This document shows, piece after piece, positions 48,628 through 60,410 of a DNA stretch of 64,000 bases. The stretch spans positions 92,657,844 to 92,721,843 of the forward strand of contig CM060694.1 in the NCBI GenBank assembly GCA_030686995.1, in the 5' to 3' direction. The stretch comes from Artemisia argyi (lineage: Eukaryota; Streptophyta; Magnoliopsida; Asterales; Asteraceae). Within the stretch, counting starts at the first letter, position 1. Each line of letters begins with the position of its first letter. The notes beneath the pieces were generated by a model. It was not told the DNA's origin. It searched no databases and worked only from the letters and a program-made list of their open reading frames with translations. The position numbers and the translations under genes were made by a program.

Positions 48628-49741
48628 TCTCATTGACGGTCAATCTTCTTCTTGAGCTTTCCAAGGAATCTCCCGAGATTTTTGAACATCCCCTTTGTTT
48701 GCTTGAACTCCGCCGACTCATTTGGAATATCCGGAAGTTGGGGAATGTATTCTAGAGGTGGGAGCCTAGAGTTGGGCAAGGTCTCATCTTCACTCATTGA
48801 GGATGATGATGAGGAGGTAGGAGGATGAGGACGTTTTTCTTGGGCTTTGTAGACTCTCTTATCACTAAGTGGAATAAAAGTGTGTGGAATGAGAGAGTAG
48901 TCTAGGCAAAGACCGTTAGGAGTTGGTGGAATGGGAGAGATGAACCTAAAGAGACGGGTCAAGAGCATTCCATACGACATAGCCATTGTGCCTTGCACGG
49001 GAATGTCGGCCATTCTCTTGGCCATGTAGTAGGCAACGTTGAAGGATTGCCTAACGGACAAGGAGTAGAGCATGTAGCAAAGGCAAAGATTGATATGATC
49101 CCGGTTTCCTATGGTGCTAATGACATTGGCTCTAAGGAGTTCTTCCCATTTCTTGAATTGGGGCTTGAGTTCATTGAGTTCCATACCATATGGGTCCTTG
49201 TCAACCTCATTTCCCGTACGGGTTCTCCTAGTGTTGGTGGTCCTAATGAAGAGGTGGTCACGAAGTTCATCCTTGGACACAAGAGGGGTATCATATAGGG
49301 ATGGATGCGGTCAACGAGTGTGTCAAGAGTTGAGAGGGAATGCTTGTCGGAGTAGATGCAAGTACCACGGTTTGGGACACCTAGGATTTGGGCAAATTCC
49401 TCGAGAGTGAAGGAGTATTGATGACTACTAGCCCTAAAGTTAATAGACATGCGACCATACTCATCCATGGAGAGAGTGACGGATGCATAGAACTCTAAAA
49501 TGAACCTAGGACAAATAGGCTCATTGATTTCTAGGAGACAATCAAAGTTGATGGTTGCTAGTTCCATAGGTAGGTTTGTACCTTTTATGAAGGATGGGTC
49601 AATGGTTCTACCCTCGTGGACATAACGCTTTTCTAGGGCTTTGAAAACTTCGATTTGAGTTGGAGTAAGACCTTTGGTTTTGTGGTGTTTGGGTAGGTAC
49701 TTAATGGCGTCCTTGTGGTCGTAATGGGTTAGAGGAGGCAT
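48628..49741 (-). pseudogene. SIRE extra ORF 1: ATHILA ORF-1-like protein (frameshifted)
   Basis: 49741 to about 49290 has MPPLTHYDHKDAIKYL, INFDCLLEINEPICPRFILE and FTLEEFAQILGVPNRGTCIY. The chain continues in a second frame to 48630 with SKDELRDHLF, KKWEELLRANVISTIGNRDH, INLCLCYMLYSLSVRQSFNV and a Ser-rich, basic C-terminus. The F-T-L-E-E-F-A-x-x-L-G block resembles the plant ATHILA ORF-1 / mobile-domain family. The frame change is near 49290. Its function is unknown. It begins about 840 bp downstream of the pol stop, across a spacer that includes a GC-rich motif (50451-50515). Confidence 0.6.
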
Positions 49742-50577
49742 GATGATTCCTAGAAAAACAAAATTTCACATTTTAGTCTAAGTAAACGACTATTTTAATG
49801 TGGATGTTCAAGTGTGTGCCTATATGAAAACAATGTGGAGGTGCGGTTATCTTGACTCATTTTGATGCTCAAAACGTTTTAGAATACAAGTTTAGTTTTT
49901 CAACAAGAGATAACCCAAGCGCTCCTAGTTCAATGTAGCTTCGTTTGAATGTACCCAAAAATACATATTGGTTATGTATTCCCTTTAGCATTCAAGAGAC
50001 ATTATGCAAGTGATGTTTTTGAACATAACGTTTTGATTTTGTATTCACAATGTGAGACGAAAAAATATTTGTCCTATTTGTGAGAAATTTTTGCAAGAAT
50101 TTGACATGGGGTGTTTTGGTAAACATGTTAATTCGCTTATAATAATGCAATTCCTAACTATGGGAAACATGATTAGTTTTGTTAAACACCTAATTTCATG
50201 CATGAGTTTCTCAAGTTAATGCATAACCCCAAGTTTTTGTTTTTGTGCAAAAATAGAATTCCTAGACTCAGATCAGGAGTGTAATCATGTTTAGAATACT
50301 TACAATGATGATTGATGAGCAATGTGAATGAAGGGAGGATCAAAAATTCATAGGTGTGGATGAATGGTAAAGTGAATAGTAGTAGTTTGGAAGTGGTGGT
50401 ATGAGATAATGGGTGTTTAGTTTAATATAAACTAAGAAAAAGGTTCTGCAGGTCGGCGAATACGGCGGAACCAAAAAGAGGGTTCCGCTCGTTATGGCTG
50501 AGGGTTCTGCCGACTCTGTTGAGAAAAAGACTTATTGATTTGTTTTGATTTTTGTGATTTTTGTCTAATGTCTAGAA

Positions 50578-52119
50578 CTACAATGTAGGTTCCATGAGTC
50601 CTAAGCCTAGCCTAATAAGGTTAAAAGGTTCTCGTTTAAGAGGTTTTGTGAGAATGTCGGCTATGTTGTCTTCGGAAGAAACTTTCTCAATTGAGATGTT
50701 TCCTTTTTGAATGTTATGACGAAGGAAATGATGACGGATTTCAATATGTTTGGTACGAGCATGTAGAACTGGATTTTTGCTAAGATCAATGGCTCCTTTG
50801 TTGTCACAAAGAATGGTGATGTCGTTAAGTTGAATTTCGTAGTCGACAAGAGCTTGCTTCATCCAAAGAGCTTGTTGACATGCCTTTCTGGCCGAAACGT
50901 ATTCGGCTTCCGTTGTTGAGATTGCGAGAGCCGTTTGCTTCTTAGAGAACCATGAGGTGAGACAATGTCTAACAAAAGTACAAGTACCACTTGTGCTTTT
51001 TCTATCAACATAGTTACCGGCATGATCCGAGTCGGCATACACTATGGTGTCTATTCCCGTTCCTTTGGGATACCATAAACCTAAATGTGTAGTGCCCTTA
51101 ATATATTTAAAAATCCTTTTAACGACTTCGAGATGAGTAGTCTTAGGATCTTCTTGAAAACGAGCACATAGACAAACACTAAACATAATGTCGGGTCTAC
51201 TAGCCGTTAGGTAAAGTAGACTTCCAATCATACCTCTATATTTAGTGCTATCTACGGATTCTCTTTCCTCATCCTTGGTGAGTTTTGTTTCCATGGACAT
51301 GGGAGTTTTGATTGGTTTCAAATCTTCTAATCCAAATTTCTTAAGCATATCCTTAATATATTTAGATTGGTTAAAGAAGATACCATCTTCTAGTTGTTTA
51401 ATTTGGAGTCCTAGGAAAAAGTTGAGTTCTCCCATCATACTCATTTCAAACTCGTCATGCCTGATTTTTGAGAAATCAACGCATAATTCTTGACAAGTTG
51501 ATCCGAATATAATGTCATCATCATAGATTTGGACTATGATAATATGTGAATCTTTCTTCTTAGTGAAGAGAGTATTATCAACTAAGCACATGGTATACTT
51601 ATGGTCAACTAGGAAGGTTTTAAGTCGATCATACCTTGCTTTTGGAGCTTGCTTAAGTCCGTAAAGAGCCTTTTTAAGTTTGTAAACATGATTAGGTTTT
51701 TCAAAATCGATGAAGCCCGGTGGTTGAGCAACATACACTTCTTCATTTATGACCCCGTTTAAGAATGCACTTTTGACGTCCATTTGAAAGAGTTTAAAAT
51801 TGTGTGCACATGAATATGCAAGTAAGATTCTAATTGACTCGAGCCTAGCAACCGGAGCAAAAGTTTCATCGTAGTCAATGCCTTCTTGTTGATTATATCC
51901 TTGTGCTACTAGCCTAGCTTTGTTTCTAGACACAATTCCATTTTCATCCATTTTATTACAAAAAACCCATTTTGTTCCAATTATTGTTTGACTCCTTGGT
52001 TGAGGAACTAATGTCCATACATCATTCCTAACAAATTGGTTTAACTCTTCTTGCATGGCTATTACCAAAGACTCATCATTTATGGCTTCGTTAATGTTTT
52101 TTGGTTCTATGGTTGACAC
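50578..52119 (-). CDS. SIRE reverse transcriptase and RNase H
   Basis: 513 open codons. RT landmarks are [63 protein letters not shown], and the active site YDDDIIFG; most relatives have YVDD, but the two essential Asp residues remain. RNase H shows [41 protein letters not shown] and [11 protein letters not shown], and the frame ends just after. A one-base frame change near 52120 separates it from the upstream PR-INT frame. It is the longest undamaged ORF in the element. Confidence 0.93.
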   Translation of the reverse strand: MSTIEPKNINEAINDESLVIAMQEELNQFVRNDVWTLVPQPRSQTIIGTKWVFCNKMDENGIVSRNKARLVAQGYNQQEGIDYDETFAPVARLESIRILLAYSCAHNFKLFQMDVKSAFLNGVINEEVYVAQPPGFIDFEKPNHVYKLKKALYGLKQAPKARYDRLKTFLVDHKYTMCLVDNTLFTKKKDSHIIIVQIYDDDIIFGSTCQELCVDFSKIRHDEFEMSMMGELNFFLGLQIKQLEDGIFFNQSKYIKDMLKKFGLEDLKPIKTPMSMETKLTKDEERESVDSTKYRGMIGSLLYLTASRPDIMFSVCLCARFQEDPKTTHLEVVKRIFKYIKGTTHLGLWYPKGTGIDTIVYADSDHAGNYVDRKSTSGTCTFVRHCLTSWFSKKQTALAISTTEAEYVSARKACQQALWMKQALVDYEIQLNDITILCDNKGAIDLSKNPVLHARTKHIEIRHHFLRHNIQKGNISIEKVSSEDNIADILTKPLKREPFNLIRLGLGLMEPTL

Positions 52120-53618
52120 GAAACAAAGTCGTCACTTTCATTTTGGGCTTTAGATCTTAGTGTTCTTTCATTAATTTTTCCTATCACATTATCTAATGGA
52201 TGACTTTTGGATTGTTTAACATTAACAATTTCTTTGCTTAATGGTTCATCTTCCTTGTAATTTTCTAATATCACTTGATTTTCAATAGCTTGACTTTCAA
52301 CTAAGTCATCATCTACCAAAGGTGATGTCTTAGAGGGAGGTGGACTCTCATCGAATGTTACGTTCAACGATTCCTCGACTCTTAAGGTTTATTTGTTTAA
52401 AACAATGTAAGCTTTACTATTTTGTGAATATCCAAGAAATACACCTTCATAAGACTTTGGGTCAAATTTGGTGAGATAGTCCTTGGTGTTAAGAATAAAG
52501 CATTTACTCCCAAACACTCTAAAGTATCCTAATGTAGGCTTTTTACCTTTATATAGTTCATAAGGAGTTTTATTCAAAAATGGTCTAATTAAGACTCGAT
52601 TTAAAATGTACGTTGATGTGTCAACGGCGTTACACCAAAACTTTTGTGGAATGTTTTGTTCATTAAGCATTGTTCTACTCATCTCTTGCAAAGTCCAGTT
52701 TTTACGTTCTACTACACCATTAGATTGAGGAGTACGTGGAGCCGAAAAGTTGTGAGTAATACCATTTTTATCACAAAAGTTTCCAAATTGAAATTCATTA
52801 TCAAATTCACGACCGTGATCCATTCTAATAGACACAATACTAGACCCTACTTGATTTTGAATTTTCTTACTTAGAATCTCAAATTTATCAAAAGCTTCAT
52901 TTTTACTTTTCAAAAATTTTGTCCAAGTATATCTTGAGTAATCATCTACTATGACCAAAGTATAGAAGTTACCTCCATAACTTTGTATAGCGGATGGACC
53001 GAACAAATCCATATGCAAAAGTTCTAGACACCTAGATGTCGAAACCAAGTTTTTAGCCTTATGGCTAATATGGACTTGTTTACCGACTTTGCAAGCGTCA
53101 CAAAAGTGTTGGTCATATTTCAACTTAGGTCGGTTTCGAACTAGGTGTTTGGAGGAGAGGTTTTGTATAAGTGTCATGTTAGCATGTCCTAAACGTCTAT
53201 GCCATAAAGTTGAAGATTCATCTAATGTAGTAAGACAAAGTTTGTCTCTAGATGTTTGATCCATCTTCATGACATACACGTTGTTCTTAAGGACACCCTT
53301 GGCTATGGTTATGCCATCTTTAAGTATTTTACTTCCATTTTCACTAAAAAGGACATTATACTTATTACGGCAAAGTTGACTAATACTAAGGAGATTAAAA
53401 CATAAGTTATCAACATGAGCTACATCATCTATAAAAAGAGAGTCATGAGAGATTGTACCTTTTCCGATGATTTTGCTCTTAGCTTTACTACCAAACGTAA
53501 CGTTACCTCCATCACATTTGTGATAAGTTGAGAAGAGGCTTTTGTTACCCGTCATGTGCCTTGAACAACCGCTATCTTTAATCCATTCATCCGGTTCCAA
53601 ACATACTTTGAGGTACAC
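52107..53618 (-). CDS. SIRE protease and integrase
   Basis: PR motif [15 protein letters not shown] near the start. The zinc-binding domain ([10 protein letters not shown]...CDACKVGKQ) lies near residues 140-180. The catalytic core has [26 protein letters not shown] and SNGVVERKN, giving D, D and [14 protein letters not shown] leads to a TAA at 52389-52391, most simply from CAA. The same frame then continues through 52107-52367, an acidic linker, to a frameshift before RT. Upstream, two or three stops separate it from gag in the same frame. Confidence 0.9.
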
Positions 53619-53804
53619 CTATTTTACGAAAAACACTCAAACGTTTGGTCCCCAATTTCTCATGGGTCCATTTTGGTTAAGCATACCATTAACTTGATCC
53701 AAGTATGAAAATAGAACATAAGGGTTCCATGAAATGTAATTTTGAGTTTGGTAATGTCCAGGAGTGTTTTGGTTCCAAACATGTTGGTAGTTTGGTCGTG
53801 TGTT

Positions 53805-55524
53805 CTAGTTACTCTTTGGAAAGGGGCATTTGGGAATTGGAGTCTTAGGTCTCGGTTGAGTAGTTCTAGTTCTAAATTCGTTTTTACTAAGTCCTACTCC
53901 AGTTTTAATAGCAGGTTTTGTTTCATTTTTATATGTGACTTTAACAAATTTTGAACGATCCGACGTGAAAGTTGTCACTGCTGCTGCAGACCCGGCGGAA
54001 CCTTTGGGTTCAATGGGCGGAACCCTATTTTGGGTTCCGTCTGTTCCGCGGGCTGCTGTAGCATTTTTGTTAGTTTCTTGTGCTTTCTTTTCTTGTTTCG
54101 TTTGACTCTTCAAAGTTTCTAGTTTCATGAAACCTAGTCCTGTTTTATCAAATGGTGACTTTTGAAGTTTCATAATTTCATCCGCACAAGAAATACTTTT
54201 ATCGAACTTCTTAAATTTTGTGGTTTGTTTTATTAGATCATCTTGAGTAATTCTAAGTTTCTCAATTTCGAGTTTAAGCTCTTCACACGATTTGCACGAT
54301 GTGTCAATACCTTTACTCTTTTCTAATCTCTTAGCTTTTTCTTTTAACTCATAAACTTCATTTTCTAAAAACTCCTTTTTAGTTTTCAAAAATTTATTTT
54401 TGTTTATGATTTTTAAGCTTAATACACAAAGTTTGTTATATTTTTTTTTGTAAGGTGTCATCATCAATAGAAGAGTAAGATGAGTCGGAGAGTACGTCAT
54501 TTGGGTCGTGAGCTATGAGAGCAATTTCATCATTCTTCGGCTCATCGTCATCTTCTTCATAATCACTCCAAGCACCACCCACAAAAGCTTGTTGAGATTT
54601 GCTTTTGGGTGGTTTTGGACATTCTCCTATGAGATGACTTGTGTCTCCACACCTAAAGCATTTCCTTTCAACCTTTCCTTTCCTATCATCACGATCTTTT
54701 CGGAAGGTTTTCTTGTCATCTTTAGGTTGCCTTACAAACTTCCCTCGTCTACGAAAGAACTTCTTGAAGTCTCTAACGGCCATGACATATTCTTCATCAT
54801 CACTATCCGAACTAGATTCTTCATCATCACTTAATTGGACTCTAGCTTTCAAGGCAATGGACTTAACCTTTTCTTTCTTGCCTTTAACTATTTCCGAATC
54901 TTTTTCCATTACCATTTCATGAACTTTGAGGTTTCCAATTAGCTCGTCAAGTGACATGCTTGAAAGATCCTTGGATTCTTCAATTGCCGTCACTTTTGCT
55001 CTCCACTTCGGATGGAGTGCTCTAAGGAATTTCCTGACAAAATTCTTGCTACAAAAAGATTCATCAAGTGCTTTAAGTGAAGTAATAATAGTGTTAAACC
55101 TAGCAAATGCACTATCAATAGTCTCATCTTCGAGAATAGCAAATTGTTCATATTGTTGAACAAGAAGATCAATTTTGTTATCCTTAACTTGTGAGTTTCC
55201 TTAATGAGTGACTATTAAAGATTGCCAAATTTCTTTGGCGGTTTTACACATAAAGACTCTTTCATATTCTTTCTTAGGCAAAGCATTGTAAAGCATCATT
55301 TTAGCTTCATTATTTTTAGCAATTAATTTCTTTTGATCTTCATCTTTACTATTCGTAACTATATTATCACCATCAATGATTATATACCATAAATCTATAT
55401 CTTTAGATTTCACGTAAGTTTCAAATTGGTTTTTCCAATATATAAAACCATTTGCTTCAAAAAGTGGTGGTCTTTGCATAGATTGCCCTTCTTTGTAATT
55501 TTCAAAATCCATGGATCGTTTCAA
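53805..55524 (-). CDS. SIRE Gag (with stop and frameshift)
   Basis: Starts MKRSMDFENYKEGQSM at 55524, with FEANGFIYWKNQFETYVKS and KTAKEIWQSLIVTH, then TAA (55201-55203; CAA expected). The same frame continues to 54436 through LRALHPKWRAKVTAIEESKD and the zinc knuckle CFRCGDTSHLIGECP. A slip in a run of about nine A residues (near 54440-54448) shifts to the 53805-54500 frame: a coiled-coil stretch (YELKEKAKRLEKS, CEELKLEIEKLR), then a basic Pro-rich tail. A GC-rich motif (53990-54053) is translated in frame as part of this tail. Confidence 0.88.
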
Positions 55525-55579
55525 GTTTTAAAACACAATATATTTTAAAAGCTTGAGTAACGTAGCTCTTGATGCCAAT

Positions 55580-56685
55580 TGTAGAAAACTAAAAGGGGGG
55601 GGGGGGGTTGAATAGTTTTACCAGTTTTTCGTTTAATTATCTTTTGAAACTTTCCATTTAATCAAAGATATGAACACAAAGACAATATATAACATGCAAG
55701 CATAAAAAAAGAAACGATCAAACCACAATACGAGTATTTATCGTGGTTCGGCTACAAGGACTCTTTTTCCTTGCCCTACGTCGATGCCCCGAGTATCCAC
55801 CTCGAGAGTTTCTTTCACTAGTCAACAAGCTCCTTTCACCGGTGGAGAAAACCTTACACGTCGCTTACACGATTACCGACACTAAGCTAGATGTCGAGTT
55901 CTTTTACAAGGGTACAACCACTCCCATTAGTTCTTTTACAAGGGTACAACAACTCCCATCACACTATGTATTTTAAGGCCTAAAATACTAACCGATCACA
56001 ACTGAAAACACACAATCAAATGAAGTGTAAACTACACAAAGTCTACACGATGCTAAGCTAACAAGTCTTGCAACGTTGTGTTGAATACTTGTAACTTTAT
56101 ATGAACTTGTGAACTTCTTTGCTACAAAAGAAACTTCACATCAAAATGAAATATTAAGGGGTTAGATGAATGATATGAATCTATGTGTGTGAAAATGTAA
56201 TGAGAAGTGATGAAGCCAAAATTCAAACAAATGGCTTGGTATTTATAGCAAAACCTTCAGCATGTCTGGCGGATACGGTGGAACCCTCAGATGGGTTCCT
56301 CCCGTGTATCTCCAGGGTTCCGCCAGGCTGACAGAAGGTTTTGCAATAAATCTTTCCAAACCAACTAAAGTCACATCAACTAAATTCTAGTCAAACACAT
56401 TGAATCAAAAGTGGAATGCTTCCAAAAATGTGTAAGAGGTTATGGTAAGTTAAACACACAAACTTACCATAAATGTATGATGTGATGTTAACATTTTTCT
56501 ATTTTAAAAAATATAAAAAGTGTTGTGTTTTATATGAAATGTAAATGTAACAAATTTCTAATTATGCAAGTCTTTAAACTAAAAGTATGTTTTACTAAAA
56601 ACTAAAGTTTACATTTTGTCGTTAACAAAACTTAGCAAAGATCGTAAAATATAAATAACGTTTTTAGGCGATATTTGTATTAACA
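55580..56685 (-). repeat. SIRE 5' LTR (1106 bp), PBS at 55565-55579
   Basis: TGTAGAAAACT...TATTAACA. The G tract near 55598 is expanded to about 13 against 6 in the 3' LTR. The PBS-like GCTCTTGATGCCAATT lies directly left of it, complement ATTGGCATCAAGAGC, which resembles the Met tRNA site with an extra A. Confidence 0.92.
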
Positions 56686-57840
56686 TAATTCTTTGTTAAT
56701 AAAAATGTAATGTTACCAAGTTACCGTAAAAAATAATAAATAAATTTGTGTCGAAGGTTGTTCTCGAGTATTTTAAAAATGAGTGAACTATTTACGATTT
56801 CTCACCAAACTTCCACCACTCAACTCCATACCAAAACAACTCTTGTTATTATGAACATAAAAATTGATCTCAGACTCTTTTATATCAGAAGTACATTGAT
56901 GCATGGTGCCAACCTAAATGAATTACCACAATCTTGGCCATGTTAGCTTTAAAAATTTGAGAAATCCTACAATAATGTATGTAATCAAACAAAGAAATTA
57001 ATTAGTACATAATTTGAGGTGAAAAAAAGATCATTCAACTTTGATTGTGTTAAGTTGCACACCTTCTTTATTCAATTATAATCTAGCTAATGTAAATTTG
57101 CAAAATAGTTGAGACAATGCAACCTTTATCGTCAAATTGTTATTTACCACGTGCTTGAGTACTAATTATATAAGATAAACGGCTTAAAACTGAACATCGG
57201 TAACATAATTTATATACTTGTGAGATATTCATTAGCCTTTCTGAGTGCATTTACTATGCGCATACTTTCACTCTCTACTCTTATTCCTCAGAAACAAATA
57301 AACTTGATATTTACATGCATCATACAAAGAGTCATAAAAAACTCTTTATGCAATGGCCTTAAAACGAATATTGTTGGAGAGTGAGTTTCAGCAATTACCG
57401 AAGCCATGTTTTATGTGCAAGGTTTTCTAAGAAAATGTAAAGCACATGGCAGAAACACCACTATTTCCACCTCTTGAAGCCATGCAACTGTCACCGTACT
57501 GACCCATCTTTACCAGGGGCACCATCTGTTAGCATACGCAGTTATATCCAAACAACCCATATTGCAATATGTTACTTACCTCGTCCTTTAAACTGAACAT
57601 CAACAATGCACATCGAACCTATTGGAATGTCACTAAAGTTACTGCATTAAACCAAAAAATTTCAATACCTTACCTTGCAAACAATATGAAAAATAGAAAA
57701 CATATTAAAGTAGGTCCAATAAAGGATCAATGTTCATGTAATATTCCCAATGTCACTAATAGACCCCAATAAAGCTTATTTAGCTTTCTTTTATAATGGA
57801 TCAAATATTAAGCTTGGATAAACAAAGGAATCAAATATTT
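56686..57840. other. Unassigned AT-rich sequence
   Basis: No retroelement motif and no convincing exon. Small ORFs at 56746-56946 and 57569-57772 look random. Confidence 0.35.
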
Positions 57841-57841
57841 T

Positions 57842-58528
57842 CAAACAACCTGCAGACATGTTTTGTTGCACCCATGTAGGTGTACGCCGGGTTTGTGCAC
57901 CTGATGTTTGCGGATGCCTGATTGTGTGTGTAGTATCTGCTCGTGGGTCGAAAACTCCTACAATGACAAAAACATAAGAACTTTATTGATAAGGTAGTTG
58001 CTGGTAAATAAACGTGTAAGAGTGTATGTTGGGCTAGTTGTATATTAATGTTAGTTAATCAGGTTTCGTATGCATATACGGCTTAACAACATATCATAAC
58101 AGGTGCGACTGATCCAAAATATGTAAAAAGCATTACCTGTTAGGGAGAGACATTGTTGATTGTTGTTTTTTTGGACATATAGCCTGCGACATCAGATATG
58201 TTACCCAAATTTTGAACAGCTCTTGTATGGGCCTGGCCACTCACGTCATGGGACGTTGTAATGGCAGGAAGTGGCTGAATATTCCTTATTATCCCAGCCC
58301 TGAAATCCAACACAACCGGACCATATCCTGCATACGTATTCCTGTCCCCACTACACTCGCATTGCTCATCAATTGGTTGTACGCCATTAATGTTGGCTTC
58401 ATACAAAAAGGAATGACATTTAGTAATAGCACAAATTTGAATAAAGATAAAAAATGTTCGAAACACGACTGACCATTGGATGTGATGTCCAAATGCGTTG
58501 TTGGACAGTAACATAAATCAAGCAACAT
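57842..58528 (-). pseudogene. Unknown two-exon relic (possibly Helitron-protein N-terminus)
   Basis: The minus frame 58514-58140 gives a peptide with EANINGVQPIDEQCECSGD, YAGYGPVVLDFRAGIIRNI and KKTTINNVSP, a stop, then an apparent donor (CAG|GTAATG near 58135). After an AG at about 57961 a second piece reads GVFDPRADTTHTIRHPQTSG then AQTRRTPTWVQQ. The layout (short low-complexity N-terminal exons) reminds me of plant Helitron replicase-helicase N-termini, but no helicase or Rep motif is in the window. Its first exon is partly duplicated at 58648-58764. Confidence 0.3.
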
Positions 58529-58764
58529 TCTTTTTTAACTGTTTTGCACACCCGATTCCCACTGGTGTTACAAAGAGGCAAAGACTTTGGTCCTACACCA
58601 AGTGAGGCATTGGATGAAGTGTCCCCGACATTATCGATTGGCTATACACCATCAATGTAAGCTTCATAGAAAAAGGAAACGGTATTCAGTAATGGCACCA
58701 GTTCGAATAAAAATCACAAATGTTCAAAACATGACTGACCATCATTTGCGATGTCCAAATGCGG
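58380..58764. repeat. Duplicated ~115-bp exon segment
   Basis: 58380-58495 and 58648-58764 align along ATTAATGTTGGCTTCATA / ATCAATGTAAGCTTCATA through GACTGACCAT to GATGTCCAAATGCG, at roughly 80% identity. The period is about 268 bp. Confidence 0.75.
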
Positions 58765-59605
58765 CTCCCGTCTGAGCCTTTTTCATAGGTAATCAAAATA
58801 AAAAAACTTAAGGATGCAGATAATGTAATGAATATTTGGGCGCACAAGGTTTAATCTATATAAAATATAAGAGGCTTATAGAGAATGAAGCTAGGATATA
58901 TTTTAGCATCAACCGCGCTAAAGGAGTGTTTGGATGTGTGTTCTTAAAATGACTCTGATCGAATACACTGAATATTTGTTGTATATTTGATCAAACAATT
59001 ATCTGATAACCCATGTGTATATATGCATTCATAATAAGCAATCAACTCTTTTACAAAAACTACACTACTGATATACTAAAACAAAAAACACAAACGAACA
59101 TTCAGAAAATGAGGAAAATAGGGGATCTAATAGACCATTAATCAATTACACACATAATAAGTTCAACAATTAATAAAACTGAAACTTGCTATACACCAAC
59201 ATAATTATACCTAGTTTTCCGACAATAAAAGAACCAGCTTCCCTTTTGTGATTCCAAAATTTCAATTATGACTTGTGAATTACGGAACTATTAACTTTCC
59301 CTACATACTTATTGTCCATTTAAACTGAGCATAACAACAACTTTTATAGCTGTTTGGGGCTTGATTTAAGGCACTTTTACATGCTAGTCAAGTCCGTCAA
59401 AAGAGACAAAATCAGTCCAATATGCAGCTCAAAATAAGATGCAAATTCAGCCATTAGACCTGAGCATACCAACAACATTTATAGTAGTTCAGGACCTGAT
59501 TTCAGTCACTCTTAGGCTGAATTTTATTTTGATTACTCAGGAATATACTGTTGAATAGCGAAAGGAGCTCTTACGATTGCTCATGAAAAAGTGAATAGAA
59601 GTAAG

Positions 59606-59752
59606 AATATACATGTTACTTGGAATACTAGTGGTGAAGTAAGTTTAGCATCATCATCAAGAACTCCAAGTGAATGTAGTACTTTAAGAGCTCTAACCAC
59701 TGCTTCGGATGATGGTGATGATTGCCAATCAAACCGTAACAACTCATAGTCT
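59606..59752 (+). pseudogene. Short coding-like fragment, unknown
   Basis: An open stretch on the + strand reads SGEVSLASSSRTPSECSTLR then ALTTASDDGDD before a stop. The Ser/Thr/Asp-rich content looks like a disordered protein tail. No family recognised. Confidence 0.3.
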
Positions 59753-60146
59753 TCTATTTATTTTTAAAGAATGATGGTATGTTACCTTCTTGATACGAAC
59801 ATGCAGTCTCTAATCGTCTAATGGTCCTTTAAAATGAAACTTATCTCCCATCATTAGCAGGAAGTGCAGGAACCTGATTATTTAAATAAAAAAAATAACC
59901 AGTGGTCTAGCAAGAAGTAATGAAAATGTTAGTAACACGAAATCAAGAACTTATTAATTAGAAACCTCCCATAATGTATGAAATAGCACCGAATCTGAAG
60001 TAGCTATTATCAACTTTTCATTGACATCTTTTCCTCCACACAATTAGAACCTCTAACAGTGACAAAAAGCTGAGTTGTTGCAATAAGAATGTGAATAGCG
60101 AAAGGGGAAGGTCGCAAAATAACAAACTAATGTTTACAGAAATTAC

Positions 60147-60410
60147 CTAATGTCCTTTAAAACCAGGATTAGTGTAGTGATGATCAGAAAAATCATCAAC
60201 TATATCAAATGATTTAAAATTTTGATATTGGTTCTTCACTTCTTCTTTCTTTGCATCTTCTTTTTCAGCTTTAGAACTTGACACTATGTTCGATGAACTG
60301 CTAGAAGCAACAATCTTAGTAACTTCTTGATCATGGATGTTTGCAGTAACAGGGGTTGAGTTTGCGGCAGCCGGAACCTTGCCAAAAAAATGGCGTTGCA
60401 ATGGTGACAC
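60147..60410 (-). pseudogene. UBC23/UBC25-like ubiquitin-conjugating enzyme E2, N-terminal fragment
   Basis: A minus-strand open frame whose end reads FKSFDIVDDFSDHHYTNPG. Plant large E2 enzymes of the UBC23/24/25 group carry F-K-x-F-D-x-V-x-D-x-SDHH immediately before the catalytic UBC fold. The upstream part is Ser/Lys-rich with a charged KAEKEDAKKEEVKN stretch, as in those proteins. A stop follows at 60147 and the UBC fold with its catalytic Cys is not seen, so this is a truncated relic. Confidence 0.6.

Larger units (their letters stand above)
45044..56685 (-). mobile_element. SIRE-lineage Ty1/Copia retrotransposon, 11.6 kb
   Basis: Minus-strand element with LTRs at 55580-56685 (5') and 45044-46143 (3'), PBS-like ATTGGCATCAAGAGC at 55565-55579, and polypurine tract AAAAAGAGGGAGAT just before the 3' LTR. 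Flanks GAATT and TAATT are a 5-bp duplication with one mismatch. The order is gag, PR, INT, RT, RNase H, then about 4 kb with two extra ORF regions. The LTR end (TGTGGAAAACTA...GGGGGGTTGAATAG on the + strand) and the TTGTCATCAACAAAAAG-type purine tract are typical of SIRE/Maximus elements. The LTRs differ by a few per cent, so it is older than the Copia at 34597. Confidence 0.93.
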
